Assembly: GCF_018446385.1 (NCBI RefSeq)
Contig: NC_055990.1
Coordinates: 29,225,891 to 29,289,890 of the forward strand
From: Zingiber officinale
Lineage: Eukaryota; Streptophyta; Magnoliopsida; Zingiberales; Zingiberaceae
Length of the DNA: 64,000 nt
Reading direction: 5' to 3'
Below are positions 34,250 through 46,917 of this stretch, one piece after another. The notes under the pieces were generated by a model that was given only the letters and a program-made list of their open reading frames with translations, was not told the origin of the DNA and did not search any database. Within the stretch, counting starts at the first letter, position 1; the number at the start of each line of letters is the position of its first letter. The position numbers and the translations under genes were made by a program.

Positions 34250-35230
34250 ATTTGGCACGTCGTCACTACAATCAAGTAGTTTGCAAGTTGATCCGGCAGT
34301 AAGATGGACCCCGTCATGTAGAAAGTCCTGAGCCATATGGGAGGTCAAAGTCAACAATCAACGCCGTGAGTATCCTGCCGAGTGAATGTGTGTTGTGAGT
34401 ATCCGGCCAAGCGGACAGTCTGCCTCAAGCATAGCTCAAGCATGTGCGTCTGATTCTGCATTACAGCTCGACTTGATACCGAGCTTCCGACGTTCAGAAA
34501 ACTCAAGCATGGTTCTAACAGGGAGGAAGGAGGGTCGAGCGACCCCCTCGCTCGGTCGAACGGGGACGCAGCCTTGGCCTGGCAGATATGGTTTCTTCGC
34601 TCAGCAAGACGGAGCCGGGACAATAGGATGATTGGCCGAGCGGACCTCCCGCTCGGCCTGGCCATGGTGTCACCCAAAAGGCACTAGTTGAGTGGTTCAT
34701 CCGTTCAACCCGGTGGAGGACAAAGGAAGCAGCTGACGATATCTTCTTAGGGATCAGTGTCGCCGACAGATGGTATGGTCGGCGGCATGGTCAGACAGAG
34801 AATCGTACGGTGGAAGCTTCTATTGTCACGTCAGAGATATGCTCGTGCTATTAAGGTATGGCGTTAGGCACGCTTTTCTGACACGTTCATTCTAAGTATG
34901 CTTTGAGGAGCATGTACACCTCGGGGAGCGTGCACGCACCTCTGGGAGCTCTATATAAGGACCCCCAGACTTCGACGGATGTATGCTCACTTCTTTATTG
35001 TAGTTACAGCTTTCGCTTCTTCTTTGCTCTACTTCTTTCCGCCGGAGATCTTACTTGAGCATCGGAGGGTCATCGCCGGGGAACCCCTCCTCGGCTCGGC
35101 ATTGTGCTTGCAGGTCCACGGCAACGGGAGATCTACGCTTTTCTTCAACCAGTCAATAGGAATGTCATCTCCCCAACATCCATCGACTTAGCTCTCGGAT
35201 AAGGTCACAAGTGCTATTCAGTTTCTCTCC
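34250..35230 (+). repeat. LTR-like remnant, Tat style
   Basis: GC-rich block with the words GCTCGGCC / GGCCGAGCGG typical of the Tat element at 38971-49813. A TATA box CTATATAAGG lies at 34951-34960, followed by a CT-rich leader and a GCCGGGGAACCCC stretch. This is the layout of an LTR promoter plus R-U5. No interior or second copy is in the window, so it may be a solo or truncated LTR. Ends are not defined. Confidence 0.45.
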
Positions 35231-35799
35231 AGGATAGATTGCCCAAACTGATGCATCTAAATCAATCTTATACTTTTCTTTCTTGTTTCTTCCATCTCTT
35301 CAATGACTGGCTTAGTGAGGGCATAAGGCATCACTATAATAGCAACAGCTCATATTAAAGTTGTAGACAACAAGCAAAAGCAGTCATTTCTAATTCAACC
35401 GGTCGAACCGAGGACAAACTTTTCGATTGGTTTGGCTGACCAATCTTGAGTCGATTGAATTTGCATAGGTCGATCTATTTAGAGGATTGGGTGACTGCTG
35501 TTGTTGGGATCTTGCTGTGAATTCCATGGCAGAGTGCAATTTGCACGCGTGGATGGCAATTGGGCCATTTCATCGAACAGATCTTGTTGGTGATGGTAGT
35601 GCGGTAGTGTAGTGTGGGGGTGTGATGTGATTGGAGCCTAAATAATGTTGAGTCATGTGGAGTGAGTTTCAATAGCTCAAACTGATGCGGCAGATGGTGG
35701 AGGTCTCAACGTGTGTTAGGGTCAAGCTATTAGTTAAAAGTCAAGTAGAGTTGTACGATAAGAGGAATGGAAGAGAAAGTTAATCTTAATCAATAGTTC

Positions 35800-36500
35800 A
35801 ATCATCTGACTCTGTTACCCGACTTCCTCAATTTTGTTACTTGACTCTCATAGCTCGATCAACCGACTCCCTCAGCTCTATTGTCTGACTTCCTTGACTT
35901 TATTACCTGACTCTTACAGCTCAATCACTCGAGCTTCATAGTTCAATATCTCCGACTCTTGTAGACTTGTAGTTCAACACAACCCGGCTCCCTTAGAATA
36001 TGATCCTCGAATCTCCCCAACCCGGTCTCCCATGCTCGGCATCCCATATCTCTTCGGTTCGATTTCCTTGCCTTCTCCATCCCTGTCGGGCTTGGTCGTA
36101 CCTTATCCTACGTGACCCATTAAAGACGTGGGAGGCAGTATAACACCTCCATTAATGGGACTGTTTAGTTCGGAAAAGGTGGAAAATGTCAATGTATATC
36201 TTAGAGAACGTGGTGAACGGATGCGTATATGTTGGAGTAATAGATATACTCGCCGCTCTATATAATAAAGTCGCCCACTTCCGCAAACGCAGACACAAAG
36301 ATAACCATCTAAACACCTCTACTATTTCAATTTCTTGCTTCTTCTTAGTTCCCGTGCTAACTTGAGCATCGGAATGGTCCCGCCAAGTCCACCCTTAGCG
36401 CCCATTCTAATCTCTCTTTGAGTGCTAAAGATATCCCAAGCAATTTCTTCAAGCATTCAAATTTTTTCCCTCCGCTGTCACCTCCCGTTAATTCATTAGA
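35800..36500 (+). repeat. LTR-like remnant with short CTCGACT repeats and a TATA box
   Basis: 35800-36000 repeats units of about 30-35 bp around CCGACTCCCTCAGCTC and TTACCTGACTC. A promoter-like part follows, with CTATATAATA at 36257-36266 and then a GCTTGAGCATCGG-type leader resembling 35050. I read it as a second decayed LTR. Between the two LTR-like blocks (35231-35800) nothing else is seen. Confidence 0.4.
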
Positions 36501-38120
36501 TCACGATGTCAGACCGGACACAAACTTTGGTAGGTCACAAAAACTTCACCTAATTCTTCCAGCTAGATCGAAGAAATAAACTCTATAAAGTAAAGAAAAA
36601 GGAGAAAACAGTATTATTTATTTCAATAAAAAATGAAAAAAATGTTTGGTATTGACAAAGACACGCCACTACAAATTTAATTAATAAACACATTTAACCA
36701 GACCATGACTACTTGATTTGATCCCATGAATGAAGAAACTTTGAGGGAGTCTCCAAGTCTTTCTTGGACTTGGCACTGTTCGAAAGCTACTCCTCCAATT
36801 CATGTCTTCAATCTTCAGATCCCATGTCGAGTTGCAATGCCGTCACTGTGAGTAATTCTTGAACTTACTATCAAGAAATTATACATGTTCATCGACCCTT
36901 ATCTCGTTTCAAATGTTGTGTGCAAATGTCGACAAAACTTAGACAAGGACGCTCCAAATAGCATTTGCAACGTTTGAATTACTATGTATGATACCGAAAC
37001 CTTGACTATTTCGATATTGATTTCTAGAAGGTGTTGTTGAATTCTTATAATTTCACTCCTTCCCCTAACATTAATTTACCTAAGAGTTTCATTAGGTGAA
37101 TTAATAACTCCGAGAAAAAGAGAATCACTCGAGGATGAAATGAAATTTCTATCGTTTTCAAATATTAGTTTCCTTCCTTACGGGCAATAACAAGCTACGC
37201 TTATGACATCGTGTGAATTAGGTGTTTTTGCATTTGGGAAGAGATCAAAAGTTCTTTAAAAGGATAGGTACCTCTAATTTATTAGGTTTTTGTTTCCATT
37301 CTCAACACAAGCTCTAATTAATTAAAAGAAATATGACCTAACTTTGATCAACATGATACATATATAATATATAAGTTGCTTTCTATTCGACATGAGCTCA
37401 TTCCCACTATTTCCATCCTTGTCATAATATCAACCTAACTAATTAAGACGATCTTGCTTTGCTTTGTATGACACCACTTGCTATTTTTCTAAGTTTGTGA
37501 TTCATCTTTCCGCTTTGTTAGTAGTAAAGTAATCACAATAGAAAATGTGAATGACCTAATTGAGCTTCGAATTATTGAATACTTAGTCATGAAAATGTCT
37601 ATTGGATCTTAAGTATTTTTGAAAAAAACAAGAATAAATTTGATAAATTTAGTTAGGTTTTCAAGGTTTCTTGCAAAATTGAGCATTTTAATAAATTTGT
37701 TTGGCAAATATACAATTCAATATGTCATTAAACTTTGTTGTATCTTCATGCTTTCTTCGTAATCATATTTCGTGTAGCTTTATCTTGTCGAGTCACGATG
37801 TTTATTATAATTCTTTTATATTTTCTAGAAAATATATATATATATAAATTTAGCTTTTTGCCTTTTAAAATGACAAAAACAAATTCCTTCACACTATAGC
37901 AAATCCCACTTCCACAAAATGATGCCATTGATGATTCTCTGTATCTCCCTTTCTTTGTCCACCCTAATCCTAGTTCAAAAATTTTTAATATTAAAAAATT
38001 AAAAAATCCATATTTTTTTTATCATGTAATAAAATATTAGATATGTAATTCATCCATTTACAAACACTATGATGTGAAAATGATATAGTATGAATGCATC
38101 ACTTTAGTTCAAAAATAGAA
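36500..38120. other. Intergenic, AT-rich
   Basis: No gene, no repeat family recognised. Contains short AT runs (37834-37852). Confidence 0.4.
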
Positions 38121-38129
38121 GAAACGAAA

Positions 38130-38970
38130 ATTGTTGGATATATGTGAATGGAGAAGAGGTGGAAAAGGTATGAAATTTCATTGTGAATGAGACTTTAATC
38201 TCATATTGGGAGTTTCAAGACATGTTGGTTAGTTTATATTGATTAACATGTATTGAGGATGTGAACAAATGCATGGGGAGAGGTTCTCTCTCACGCATGG
38301 GTGCGCAAGGGGTACAAATCCAAGACCTAGATTACACTGAACCATATTGACTCGTGTGTGGCCATGACCTGCACGCGCCGAATACCAGACTGGTCGGAGC
38401 TTGGTGGGAGAGGCTCTTTCTCACGCATGGGTCATCAGTGTTTGGTAGGAATCACAATTCACTATTGTATCTTGGGAAACAGACGACCCAAGAAAACCTT
38501 AAGGCACAGCCTCGAAGCAGGCCTCGGTTTACTTAGTTCACTCGTCTGATTGCTTTTTAGGCTTCGCTCGACTGCAACTCGCTCGGCAGAAGCCTTCGAT
38601 TCGCTCGGTCGACCTTGAGCTTCACACGGTCGGCCTCTTCGCTCGGTCGGCTTTAAGTTTCGGTCGATCGGCCTAAGCCTCTACTTTTGATCGACTTTAA
38701 GCTTCACTCAATCGGCCTAAGCCTTTTCTTTCGGTCGGCCTTAGCCTCTTCATCCGGTCGGCCTAAGCCTCTACTTTCGGTCGACCTTAACCTATTTTGC
38801 CCGGTCGACTACTTTGAAGCCTGCTTTTAATACTTGGCAGACACCATTCTCTACTGATAGCCTAAGAGTATCAGTTTAGATCATTTCAATAAATAAATTG
38901 AATTTATTTCATATAATTGAAATTCAACTAAGTCCCTAAAAATCTCCGACAATATATGATACACAAATAG
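38130..38970. repeat. Repeat region with CGGTCGGCCTAAGCCT units
   Basis: 38560-38820 has about seven units of 30-40 bp with the words GGTCGGCCTAAGCCTCT and GGTCGACCTTAA. Before it, 38130-38420 contains two related stretches ending in TCTCACGCATGGGT. Probably part of another LTR, cut on the right by the Tat element at 38971. No protein signal. Confidence 0.4.
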
Positions 38971-39673
38971 TGATCCTGTCCGAACCAGGAGTCAACGGAC
39001 GCTGGGGATGTGGCGCTCCCTGCTGGATCCTCGAGTGCTCAGGCGAACCTGCAACAAAACCGAGCTGGGAGGGGTGTCCCGGCGACGGCCCTCCGACGCT
39101 CAAGTCAGGCGAGGAATAACAAAGAGGTGGCTTCAGAGATTCAGACTTCTGTGTACCTCCGGTGAAGAAATGGAGACCTTATATAGACCTCTCGAAGGAG
39201 CCTGGGCGCGCCAATCAAAGCAATCACCTGCTTCGACCATGCCCAGGTATGGGTCTGTCAGAAGGGCATCCATGCTCAGGTATGGGTCTGTCAGAAGGGC
39301 ATCCATAAGGTCATACCGCTACTGTATCGACCTCTCCATGATGTGACGGCAAAATCCTCTATCGCGAAATCTTGTGTACGGCATAATCATCAGACATGCC
39401 TTTGCTGACATCCCATATCCCGAGCCGAACGAATAGGCCGCTCGGCTAACCTTTGTATCCTCGCCCTTATCCTGGCCGAACGGACCACCCGCTCGGCCCT
39501 TCGGTTCCAGCCGGGCAGACACCCGCTCGGCCATTCAGTCCTCCCGCCTTGGCGTCGGAAACCCCAGCTCCGATTCTGCTCTGGCTCGGACACCCAAACC
39601 TTTGGCTGGGTAATCTCTCCTTCCGCTCGGACGGGACCCCATCTGTGGGCCCCCCATTCTTACCGCCGGATCA
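38971..39673 (-). repeat. Left LTR of element E (3' LTR)
   Basis: 703 bp, TGATCC...GGATCA. Beside it at 39674-39687 the minus strand reads AAGGGGAGGCAAG, the polypurine tract. Confidence 0.88.
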
Positions 39674-40376
39674 CTTGCCTCCCCTTCAAGTCTAGTCGAA
39701 GGAGGCAGTGAGTCCGACTGACTGGACTATGTGTCCGAGCGGGCGGTCGTCGCCTTACCGTCGCTTATAATATCCCTTGAGCCGTTCGGCCTTTATGCCA
39801 AATTCAGCCGCTCGGCTCTTCGTTTTGGATGTCTTGGCACTCAACGTGGATGTTTGCTTGTCTAAATCTTCTCGAAAATCATGCAAATCCTTTTCATTAA
39901 GTCGAAGCATGCGCGGTATGGGCGCATTAATTGCGCCTGGTGACAGAGCGCCACGTGGCTCTTCTCGCGTGGCGGTGATGATCCGTACGATGGGACACCG
40001 ATTGTTTTGAAATGGACGGTTAGATGATGACCTCGTCTCTCATGACCTGCATCCGACGGACGAGGCTGACCAGCCTCGTTCGCATAAAGCCTTTGTCTTC
40101 GCCCTTACGCCGCATTCTCTATCTCATTGCGCGTCCTCCGTCGAAGGTGCCCGCGGTTGCATCGTTCCAGCTGTCCTAGTTCTTGCCTCTTGGTGGTTTT
40201 CGACTTTCTGGTGATCCTCTCCGTTCATCTTCCCTCAGTAAGCTTCTCCCTTCCTTTCGTTCGGCCTTTCCCTTTCGCGGGGAACTCCTTTCGTTCCCTT
40301 GCTTGCGAACTTTTATCTGTCCTCCGTTTCCGAGTTTCTTTCGGCTTCCTTCTTTCTTTTTCTTGGTACTTTAGTC

Positions 40377-42457
40377 ATGGCGAGCACTTCCGTACCCGCT
40401 GTTGATGTTCATGGTCCCTAGTATATGACCATGGAGAGTAAATTTGACGAGGAGGGCGCTCGGCGTCTTGTTCGGACGTATGGGATCCCGGATGACCATG
40501 AAATAATTGTAGCCGACCCGACCGACCGGCCCCATAACCCGCCGATCGGTACTATTTATTTTTTTATGGACCAATTCCAGGGCGGCCTTAGATTCCCTAC
40601 CCATCGTTTTGTTTTGGAAGTTTGTAATTATTTTCGCATCCCGCTCGGCCAACTTGTGCCGAATTCCTTTAGGCTGCTGAGCGGGGTGGTCGTCCTCTTT
40701 AAGCTGCACAGTATTCCACTCGACCCCAAAATATTCCACTACTTCTTCTACCCCAAACAATGCGAGTTGGGTACTTTTATCTTCCAAAGTAGAATAGGCT
40801 TCAAATTTTTTGAGAATATGCCGACCTCCAACAAGCACTGGAAGGAGTTCTTCTTCTATATACGACTTCCGGCGGCATTCGAACAAATGGCGGACATTTG
40901 CCGAGCCAGTAGGAGCTCGGCAAATTCGAACAATCCACCTACCTTCATGCAACAAGCGGTTGTCCGGTCGGTACAAAATCGACCGATTGCTTCTCAAGGG
41001 TGTTGTACATTTTGGATTATCTCCCGTTCGGGCCAATCTTCCCTACCGCATGGGTAAGGACTCTTTACTCACTTCGCCTTTTTGTCTAACTGATTTAATT
41101 TTTTCTCTGCAGCTGAAGTCATGTAGCGCTCCAAGGCTCTTGATCATCTGAAATTGAAAGCCGTGGAAATTGGTGCTACAAAAGAACTGCGGCGGTCTAA
41201 TCCCAACCGCCCGGCCTGGAGAGGGGCCGATCACCACAGAAGCAGTTACCCCACCGGAGGTTGAGGCGGATCCTGTTTCCTCTGCTCCAGCAGAGCTGGG
41301 AGTCCCCCAGGCCGGGGATTCACCACTGGAAGTTCGGCGGAAACGTCAAAGAGACTCCAACCTTCTGCCGACCCCAGAGGGCGAACCACAGGCGCCGATC
41401 GAGATCGCTTCGCTAGATCGCACGCCGTCGCAGATCAGGACCCCCGCGGCCTCGCCCACCGCACAGCCCTCTGGCTCTCCTCCACGGACTCGTCGTCGCT
41501 TACGACGGTTGGGCGAGACTTCAACCATAGGGGAATCCTCGGGCCAGGCGACTGCGGCTGAGGAAGTGCCGGCCGGCCACCCGACCATCAAGACTACCCT
41601 TCGATTCCCATCGGAGGAATATTTATTGTCTGCCGATCGGCCATCAAGCCCCGTTCATGAAATAACCCTGACGGGTCCGCTCGCCAAACTTTTCGAGGAC
41701 GCCCAGATTAGAGTGGCCCTCATGACGCCCAAGCAGCTCGGCGATAACCATATGCAGCAAGCCACTCAGGTAGGTTCGTTTTTCTTCCTGTGCCATACTA
41801 CTGTTCAGTTCCTGATTTTGTTATTTCACTTACAGTATTGGGCGGAGCAAATCGCCACTAGCCATCGGCTGGCCGAGCTGGAGGATCTCATGGAAAAACT
41901 CCAAGTCTCGGGGGGTCCATCGGCCGAGCGGGAGAAACAAGCCCGTGAGGCTGAACAGAAGAAGGCCGCCGACCTGGCTACAGAGGTGGCTCGACTTGAA
42001 GGCCTGGTGAAGAAACGCGACGCAGAAGTGAAGCGTGCCAGTAGCCGGAAGAAGCGGGCGATCGCTGATCTGGACAAGATGAAAGTTGAAGTCCAAGCCC
42101 TAGATCAGCAATCTAAAGATCTGGAAGCCCAATTAACTGCCGAACGGGATAGGCGCTCAGCTGAACGCACTAAAGCGGAGGTGGACCAGAAAGTTCTCCA
42201 AGACTTTCAGAAAATATAAGGAGGGAGAGCCGAGTCGCCTAGCAGCAGCGCGCCAAGAATACCTCCGCTCGGAGCGGTTCGGCGAAAAGTTCGGTGGCAA
42301 CGTCTCCTCAACTTTCGCCGAGGCGGTCAAGGTCACCACGGCGTACTGGAAGAAGGGAGGGCACCTTCCTGCTGACCTGAGCATTCCCTCTTCAGATCTG
42401 GCGGCTATGATTGACGATATCCCAGACGCCTTTTTTAATTTTGAGGACCCGGAGTGA
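40377..42457 (+). pseudogene. Antisense extra gene of element E (Transposase_28-like plus coiled coil), two introns
   Basis: Plus-strand gene opposite to pol, between the 58-bp array and the LTR. ATG at 40377, with an in-frame TAG at 40419-40421; the frame is open again from ATG 40425. Residues PTHRFVLEVCNYFRIPLGQL and the following part resemble the plant 'putative gypsy type transposon' domain (Pfam Transposase_28). Introns fit 41054-41112 (GTAAGG...CTGCAG) and 41770-41835 (GTAGGT...TTACAG). The second part is Pro/Ser-rich. The last exon (41836 on) is a Lys/Glu/Arg coiled coil, with the end FFNFEDPE and stop at 42455-42457. Frameshifts near 40950, 41210 and 42210 and a TAG near 41125 disable it. 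The function of such genes is unknown. Confidence 0.7.
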
Positions 42458-42801
42458 GGCGAGTTCTTCCAAGTACTTTCTGTATTTCATCCGCTCGGCG
42501 GATATAAAATTTTTGTACGTGCCGTTCGGCATAATTGTGTTCCTTTGCTTCTATTTTTGTTTGTTTGGTGCTTATCCGTAGAGTCAGTTAAGCTCCACGT
42601 GTTCCCCACTAGACGACCGATCAGGTTAATTAGTTGACTTGTTTTCCTTGAAATCGTTTAGCGCTTGGCTATGCTGTTTGCATTCAGTGAATGCGAAGTA
42701 TTGGCAAACTGATGGCCGATCGGACTTAATCAATTTAGTACTTGCGAACGCTCGCTATTTGGCGTCCTTAGTTTCGTCCAGTAAGCTCACAGTCGCGAGT
42801 T

Positions 42802-43695
42802 CGACTCCCGATCTTTAACGACGGAGCTCGTCGGCGTGGATATTTATAGCCGGTCGGCGCGGCTCTCGATCTTTAACGACGGAGCTCGTCGGTCTCCTGT
42901 TCGGGAATTTATAGACGTCGGCTCGTCTCCCGGTTTCCCGGCCGGAGGGTTTATAGACGCCGGACCGTCTCTCGATCTTTAACGTCGGAGCTCGACGGCG
43001 CGGATATTTATAGCCGGTCGGCGCGGCTCTCGATCTTTAACGTCGGAGCTCGACGGCGCGGATATTTATAGCCGGTCGGCGCGGCTCTCGATCTTTAACG
43101 ACGGAGCTCGTCGGCGCGGATATTTATAGCCGGTCGGCGCGGCTCTCGATTTTTAACGACGGAGCTCGTCGGCGCGGATATTTATAGCCGGTCGGCGCGG
43201 CTCTCGATCTTTAACGACGGAGCTCGTCGGCGCGGATATTTATAGCCGGTCGGCGCGGCTCTCGATCTTTAACGTCGGAGCTCGGCGGCGCGGATATTTA
43301 TAGCCGGTCGGCGCGGCTCTCGATCTTTAACGTCGGAGCTCGACGGCGCGGATATTTATAGCCGGTCGGCGCGGCTCTCGATCTTTAACGACGGAGCTCG
43401 TCGGCGCGGATATTTATAGCCGGTCGGCGCGGCTCTCGATCTTTAACGACGGAGCTCGTCGGCGCGGATATTTATAGCCGGTCGGCGCGGCTCTCGATCT
43501 TTAACGACGGAGCTCGTCGGCGCGGATATTTATAGCCGGTCGGCGCGGCTCTCGATCTTTAACGACGGAGCTCGTCGGGGCGGATATTTATAGCCGGTCG
43601 GCGCGGCTCTCGATCTTTAACGACGGAGCTCGTCGGCGCGGATATTTATAGCCGGTCGGCGCGGCTCTCGATCTTTAACGACGGAGCTCGTTGGG
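42802..43695. repeat. 58-bp tandem array in the 3' region of element E
   Basis: About fifteen copies, the last dozen at an exact 58-bp spacing (43027, 43085, 43143 and so on). Each unit has a palindromic ACGGAGCTCGT-type centre, GGATATTTATAGCC and CGGTCGGCGCGGCT. Copies near 42900-42965 are divergent. Satellite-like arrays in the 3' untranslated part of Tat/Ogre-type elements are an established feature of the group. No coding signal. Confidence 0.9.
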
Positions 43696-43974
43696 CTTTT
43701 AAGCCTAATTTGGACAACGTTTACCTGGCCGAACGGCACAGGGTCTTCGGAATCGAGCCTTTGGCTCGTACAAAATACCTCCGGCTGAGCAGCTCGGGGC
43801 CTTCGTCGTCGAGTGCTTGGCTCCGATAATTTACCTCTGGCCGAGCGGCACGGGGCCTTCGAAGAACTAACCGTTCGGCTATGAACACAGAATGCCTTGG
43901 GAATAATTTGTTTCCTGCGATAAAAGGAGTACAGTTATTTTGAATTTACACAAAATAGAGCAAAAGTGCACCTC

Positions 43975-46917
43975 TCACCCAGCTCTATATGGCTGAAGGT
44001 GATTTGCACTCCATGGCCGATCCAGCATCCGACCTTCCGCATCCTTGAGGTAATAAGCGCCCGAACGGAGCTTCTCAACCACTTCAAAGGGTCCTGCCCA
44101 GGGAGCTTCCAACTTGCCGACATCTCCGACTGGCTTGACTTTCTTCCAAACTAGATCGCCTACTTGAAAGGCTCTGGGATCACGCGTCGGTTGTAATTCT
44201 GTTTCATACGTTGCCGGTACGCCATCAGCCAGACTGACGCTTTAGCTCTTTCCTCTTCGACGAAGTCTAGTTCCATGTTCCTCCGTTCGGCGTTATTTTC
44301 ATCATAATTTTGTACCCGAACGGATTCCACCCCAACTTCAATCGGGATGACTGCTTCGCCTCCATATACCAAGTGAAATGGAGTGACGCCCGTTGCCTCC
44401 TTTGGTGTCGTGCGGAGAGCCCATAGGACGCCCGGCAACTCGTCTACCCAGCTGCCTCCTTCATGGTCGAGCCGAGCCCGTAAAATTCTGAGAATCTCTC
44501 GGTTGGTTACTTCGGCTTGACCGTTACTTTGAGGGTATGCCACCGATGTGAAGTGCTGCTCGATGCCATAACTTTCGCACCACTTCCCGAGCAGCTTCCC
44601 AGTGAATTGACGTCCGTTGTCGGAGACGAGTCGTCTTGGGATGCCAAAGCGGCAGATGATATTTTGCCATATGAACTTTTTAACCATCTGCTCGGATATT
44701 TTTGCAAGTGGCTCAGCTTCTACCCATTTTGAGAAGTAGTCGACCGCCACCAATAAGAACTTCCGCTGCCCGGTAGCCATGGGGAAGGGTCCCACGATGT
44801 CCATCCCCCATTGGTCGAACGGGCAGGCCACAGTTGATGCTTTCATCTCCTCTGCCGGTCGGTGGGACATGCTGTGGTACTTCTGACATGATAGACAATT
44901 TGCAACGGTCCGGGCGGCATCCTTTTGAAGTGTTGGCCAAAAATACCCGGCTAGCAAAATCTTCCTGGTTAAGGACCGTCCGCCTGGATGTCCACCGCAT
45001 GAACCTTGGTGCACTTCTCGAAGGATGTACTCGGCATCTTCCCAGCTGACGCATTTTAGGAGCGGACGGGAGAAGGCCTTCTTGTAGAGTTGATCTCCTA
45101 CGAGGGTGAACCGACTAGCCCTTCTCTTCAGCAAATGAGCTTCTTCCCGATCGGAGGGGGTAGCTCCCGAGCGCAAAAACTCCACAATAGTTGTCCTCCA
45201 GTCGCTCGGGTATGTGATGCCCTCCATCCGATCAACATGTGCTACTAAAGATACTTGCTCGATCGGCTTCTGATAGCCGACCGGGGATAACGCGCTTGCC
45301 AGCTTGGCCAATTCATCCGCCACTTGATTCTCCGCCCGGGGGATCTTCTGAATAATCACCTCCCTGAAGTTGAGCTTAAGTTTTTCAATGGCCTCCACGT
45401 ATAGCTTGAGCCTTGTACTATTTATCTCGAAAATTCCCAAGATTTGTTGAGCAGCCAACTGGGAATCTGAATAGAGGATGACCCGGACGGCTCCAACGTT
45501 CCGAGCGGCCTGCAATCTAGCAATAAGGGCTTCATATTCTGCTTCGTTGTTGGTCGCTCGGTAATCTAGCCGGACGGAGAGCTGCATCCGCTCTCCTTGT
45601 GGGGACAGCAAAACTATGCCAATTCCGCTCCCGTGTCTAGTGGACGATCCATCCACGAACACTTTCCACACAGCTTCGGGTTCTGGGTCCTGCACCTCCG
45701 TCACAAAATCGGCTAAGGCTTGTGCCTTGATGGCCGAGCGGGGCTGATATTGGATATCAAATTCGCTTAGCTCGGTTGTCCATTTGATGAGCCGTCCGGA
45801 AGCTTCTGGATTTAAAAGTACTCGTCCCAACGGGCTATTGGTCTTGATGATAATCGTGTGCGCCAGGAAATAAGGACGAAGTCTCCGAGCGGCAAGGATC
45901 AGAGCAAAGGCCAACTTCTCGAGTCCGGTGTAGCGGGTTTCAACATCTTTCAAGATATGACTAAGAAAATATACAGGTTGCTCCTCACTTCCCGACCGGA
46001 CTAACGCTGATCCCACTGCCTGCTCGGTTGAGGATAAATAAATGTACAATGGTTCGCCGACAGTTGGCTTGGCCAGCACAGGTAGGGAGTTTAAGTACGT
46101 CTTCAATTCTTCAAAAGTCCGATCGCAGTCTTCATTCCATTGGAACTTTGCTGCTTTGCGGAGGATTTTGAAGAACGGGAGGCTCCGGTCGGCAGTCTTG
46201 GAGATGAAGCGTGATAGCGCTGTAATCCGACCGGTCAGCCTCTGTACTTTCCTCATGTTTCTGGGCGGTGGTATGTCCTGAAGAGCCTTCACCTTGCTAG
46301 GATTAGCTTCAATACCCCGTTCGGTCACAATATAGCCCAAGAAACGTCCTCCTTTGGCGCCGAACAAACACTTATGAGGATTTAGCTTGACCCCATATTT
46401 TCTGAGTGTGCGGAAGGTTTCTTCCATATCTTTGCATAAAGTGGCCACTCGGAAGGATTTGATGAGGATGTCATCTACATAGACTTCCAGGTTGTGTCCG
46501 ATTTGCTCGCGGAAGACCCTATTCATCAATCTTTGATATGTTGCTCCGGCATTCTTCAGCCCGAACGGCATCACCGTATAGCAATACGTCTCGTCCGGTG
46601 TAACGAAGTTAACTTTTTCTTGATCCTCCGGGGCGAGCGGCACTTGATGATAGCCTTGGTAGGCGTCCAGCATACATATAAGCTCGCACCCGACTGTAGA
46701 ATCTACGAGCTGGTCGATTCGGGGTAGAGGGTAGAAATCCTTCGGGCAAGCTTTGTTCAGATCTCTGAAGTCGATGCACACCCTCCATTTGTTGTCTGGC
46801 TTGGAGACGAGCACCACATTTGCTAACCAGCTTGGGAATTGAACTTCCCGTATGTGGCCGGCCTCTAAGAGTCTTTCTACCTCCGCTCGAATGATAATAT
46901 TCTGCTCGGCGCTGAAA
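43975..46917 (-). pseudogene. Pol of element E: RT, RNase H, second RNase H, integrase
   Basis: Open for 885 codons (46817-44160). The frame extends upstream to about 46917 and, after a one-base shift near 44170, down to a stop at 43975-43977. RT: VLVSKPDNKWRVCIDFRDLN, VMPFGLKNAGATYQ, YVDDILIKS. The first RNase H is decayed (IYLSSTEQAVGSAL in place of the usual D). The second, archaeal-type RNase H has VFVDGSSTRHGSGIG, NNEAEYEAL, YSDSQLAAQQ and ENQVADELA, with acidic residues in place. Integrase: HPGGRSLTRK, NCLSCQKY, WGMDIVGPFP, VSDNGRQFTG and GQAEVTNREIL, with all three catalytic acids. After the shift the tail reads VGDLVWKKVKPVGD and ends HLQPYRAG. Dual RNase H indicates Tat. Confidence 0.9.

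Noticed and set aside
38358-38549. Possible small gene near 38.4 kb
   Set aside because: Short frames in a repeat region with duplicated ACGCATGGGT words; no motif, no splice support.
40371-41036. 221-codon open frame on the minus strand opposite the antisense extra gene
   Set aside because: Shadow frame; the plus-strand frame carries the recognisable domain and splice sites.
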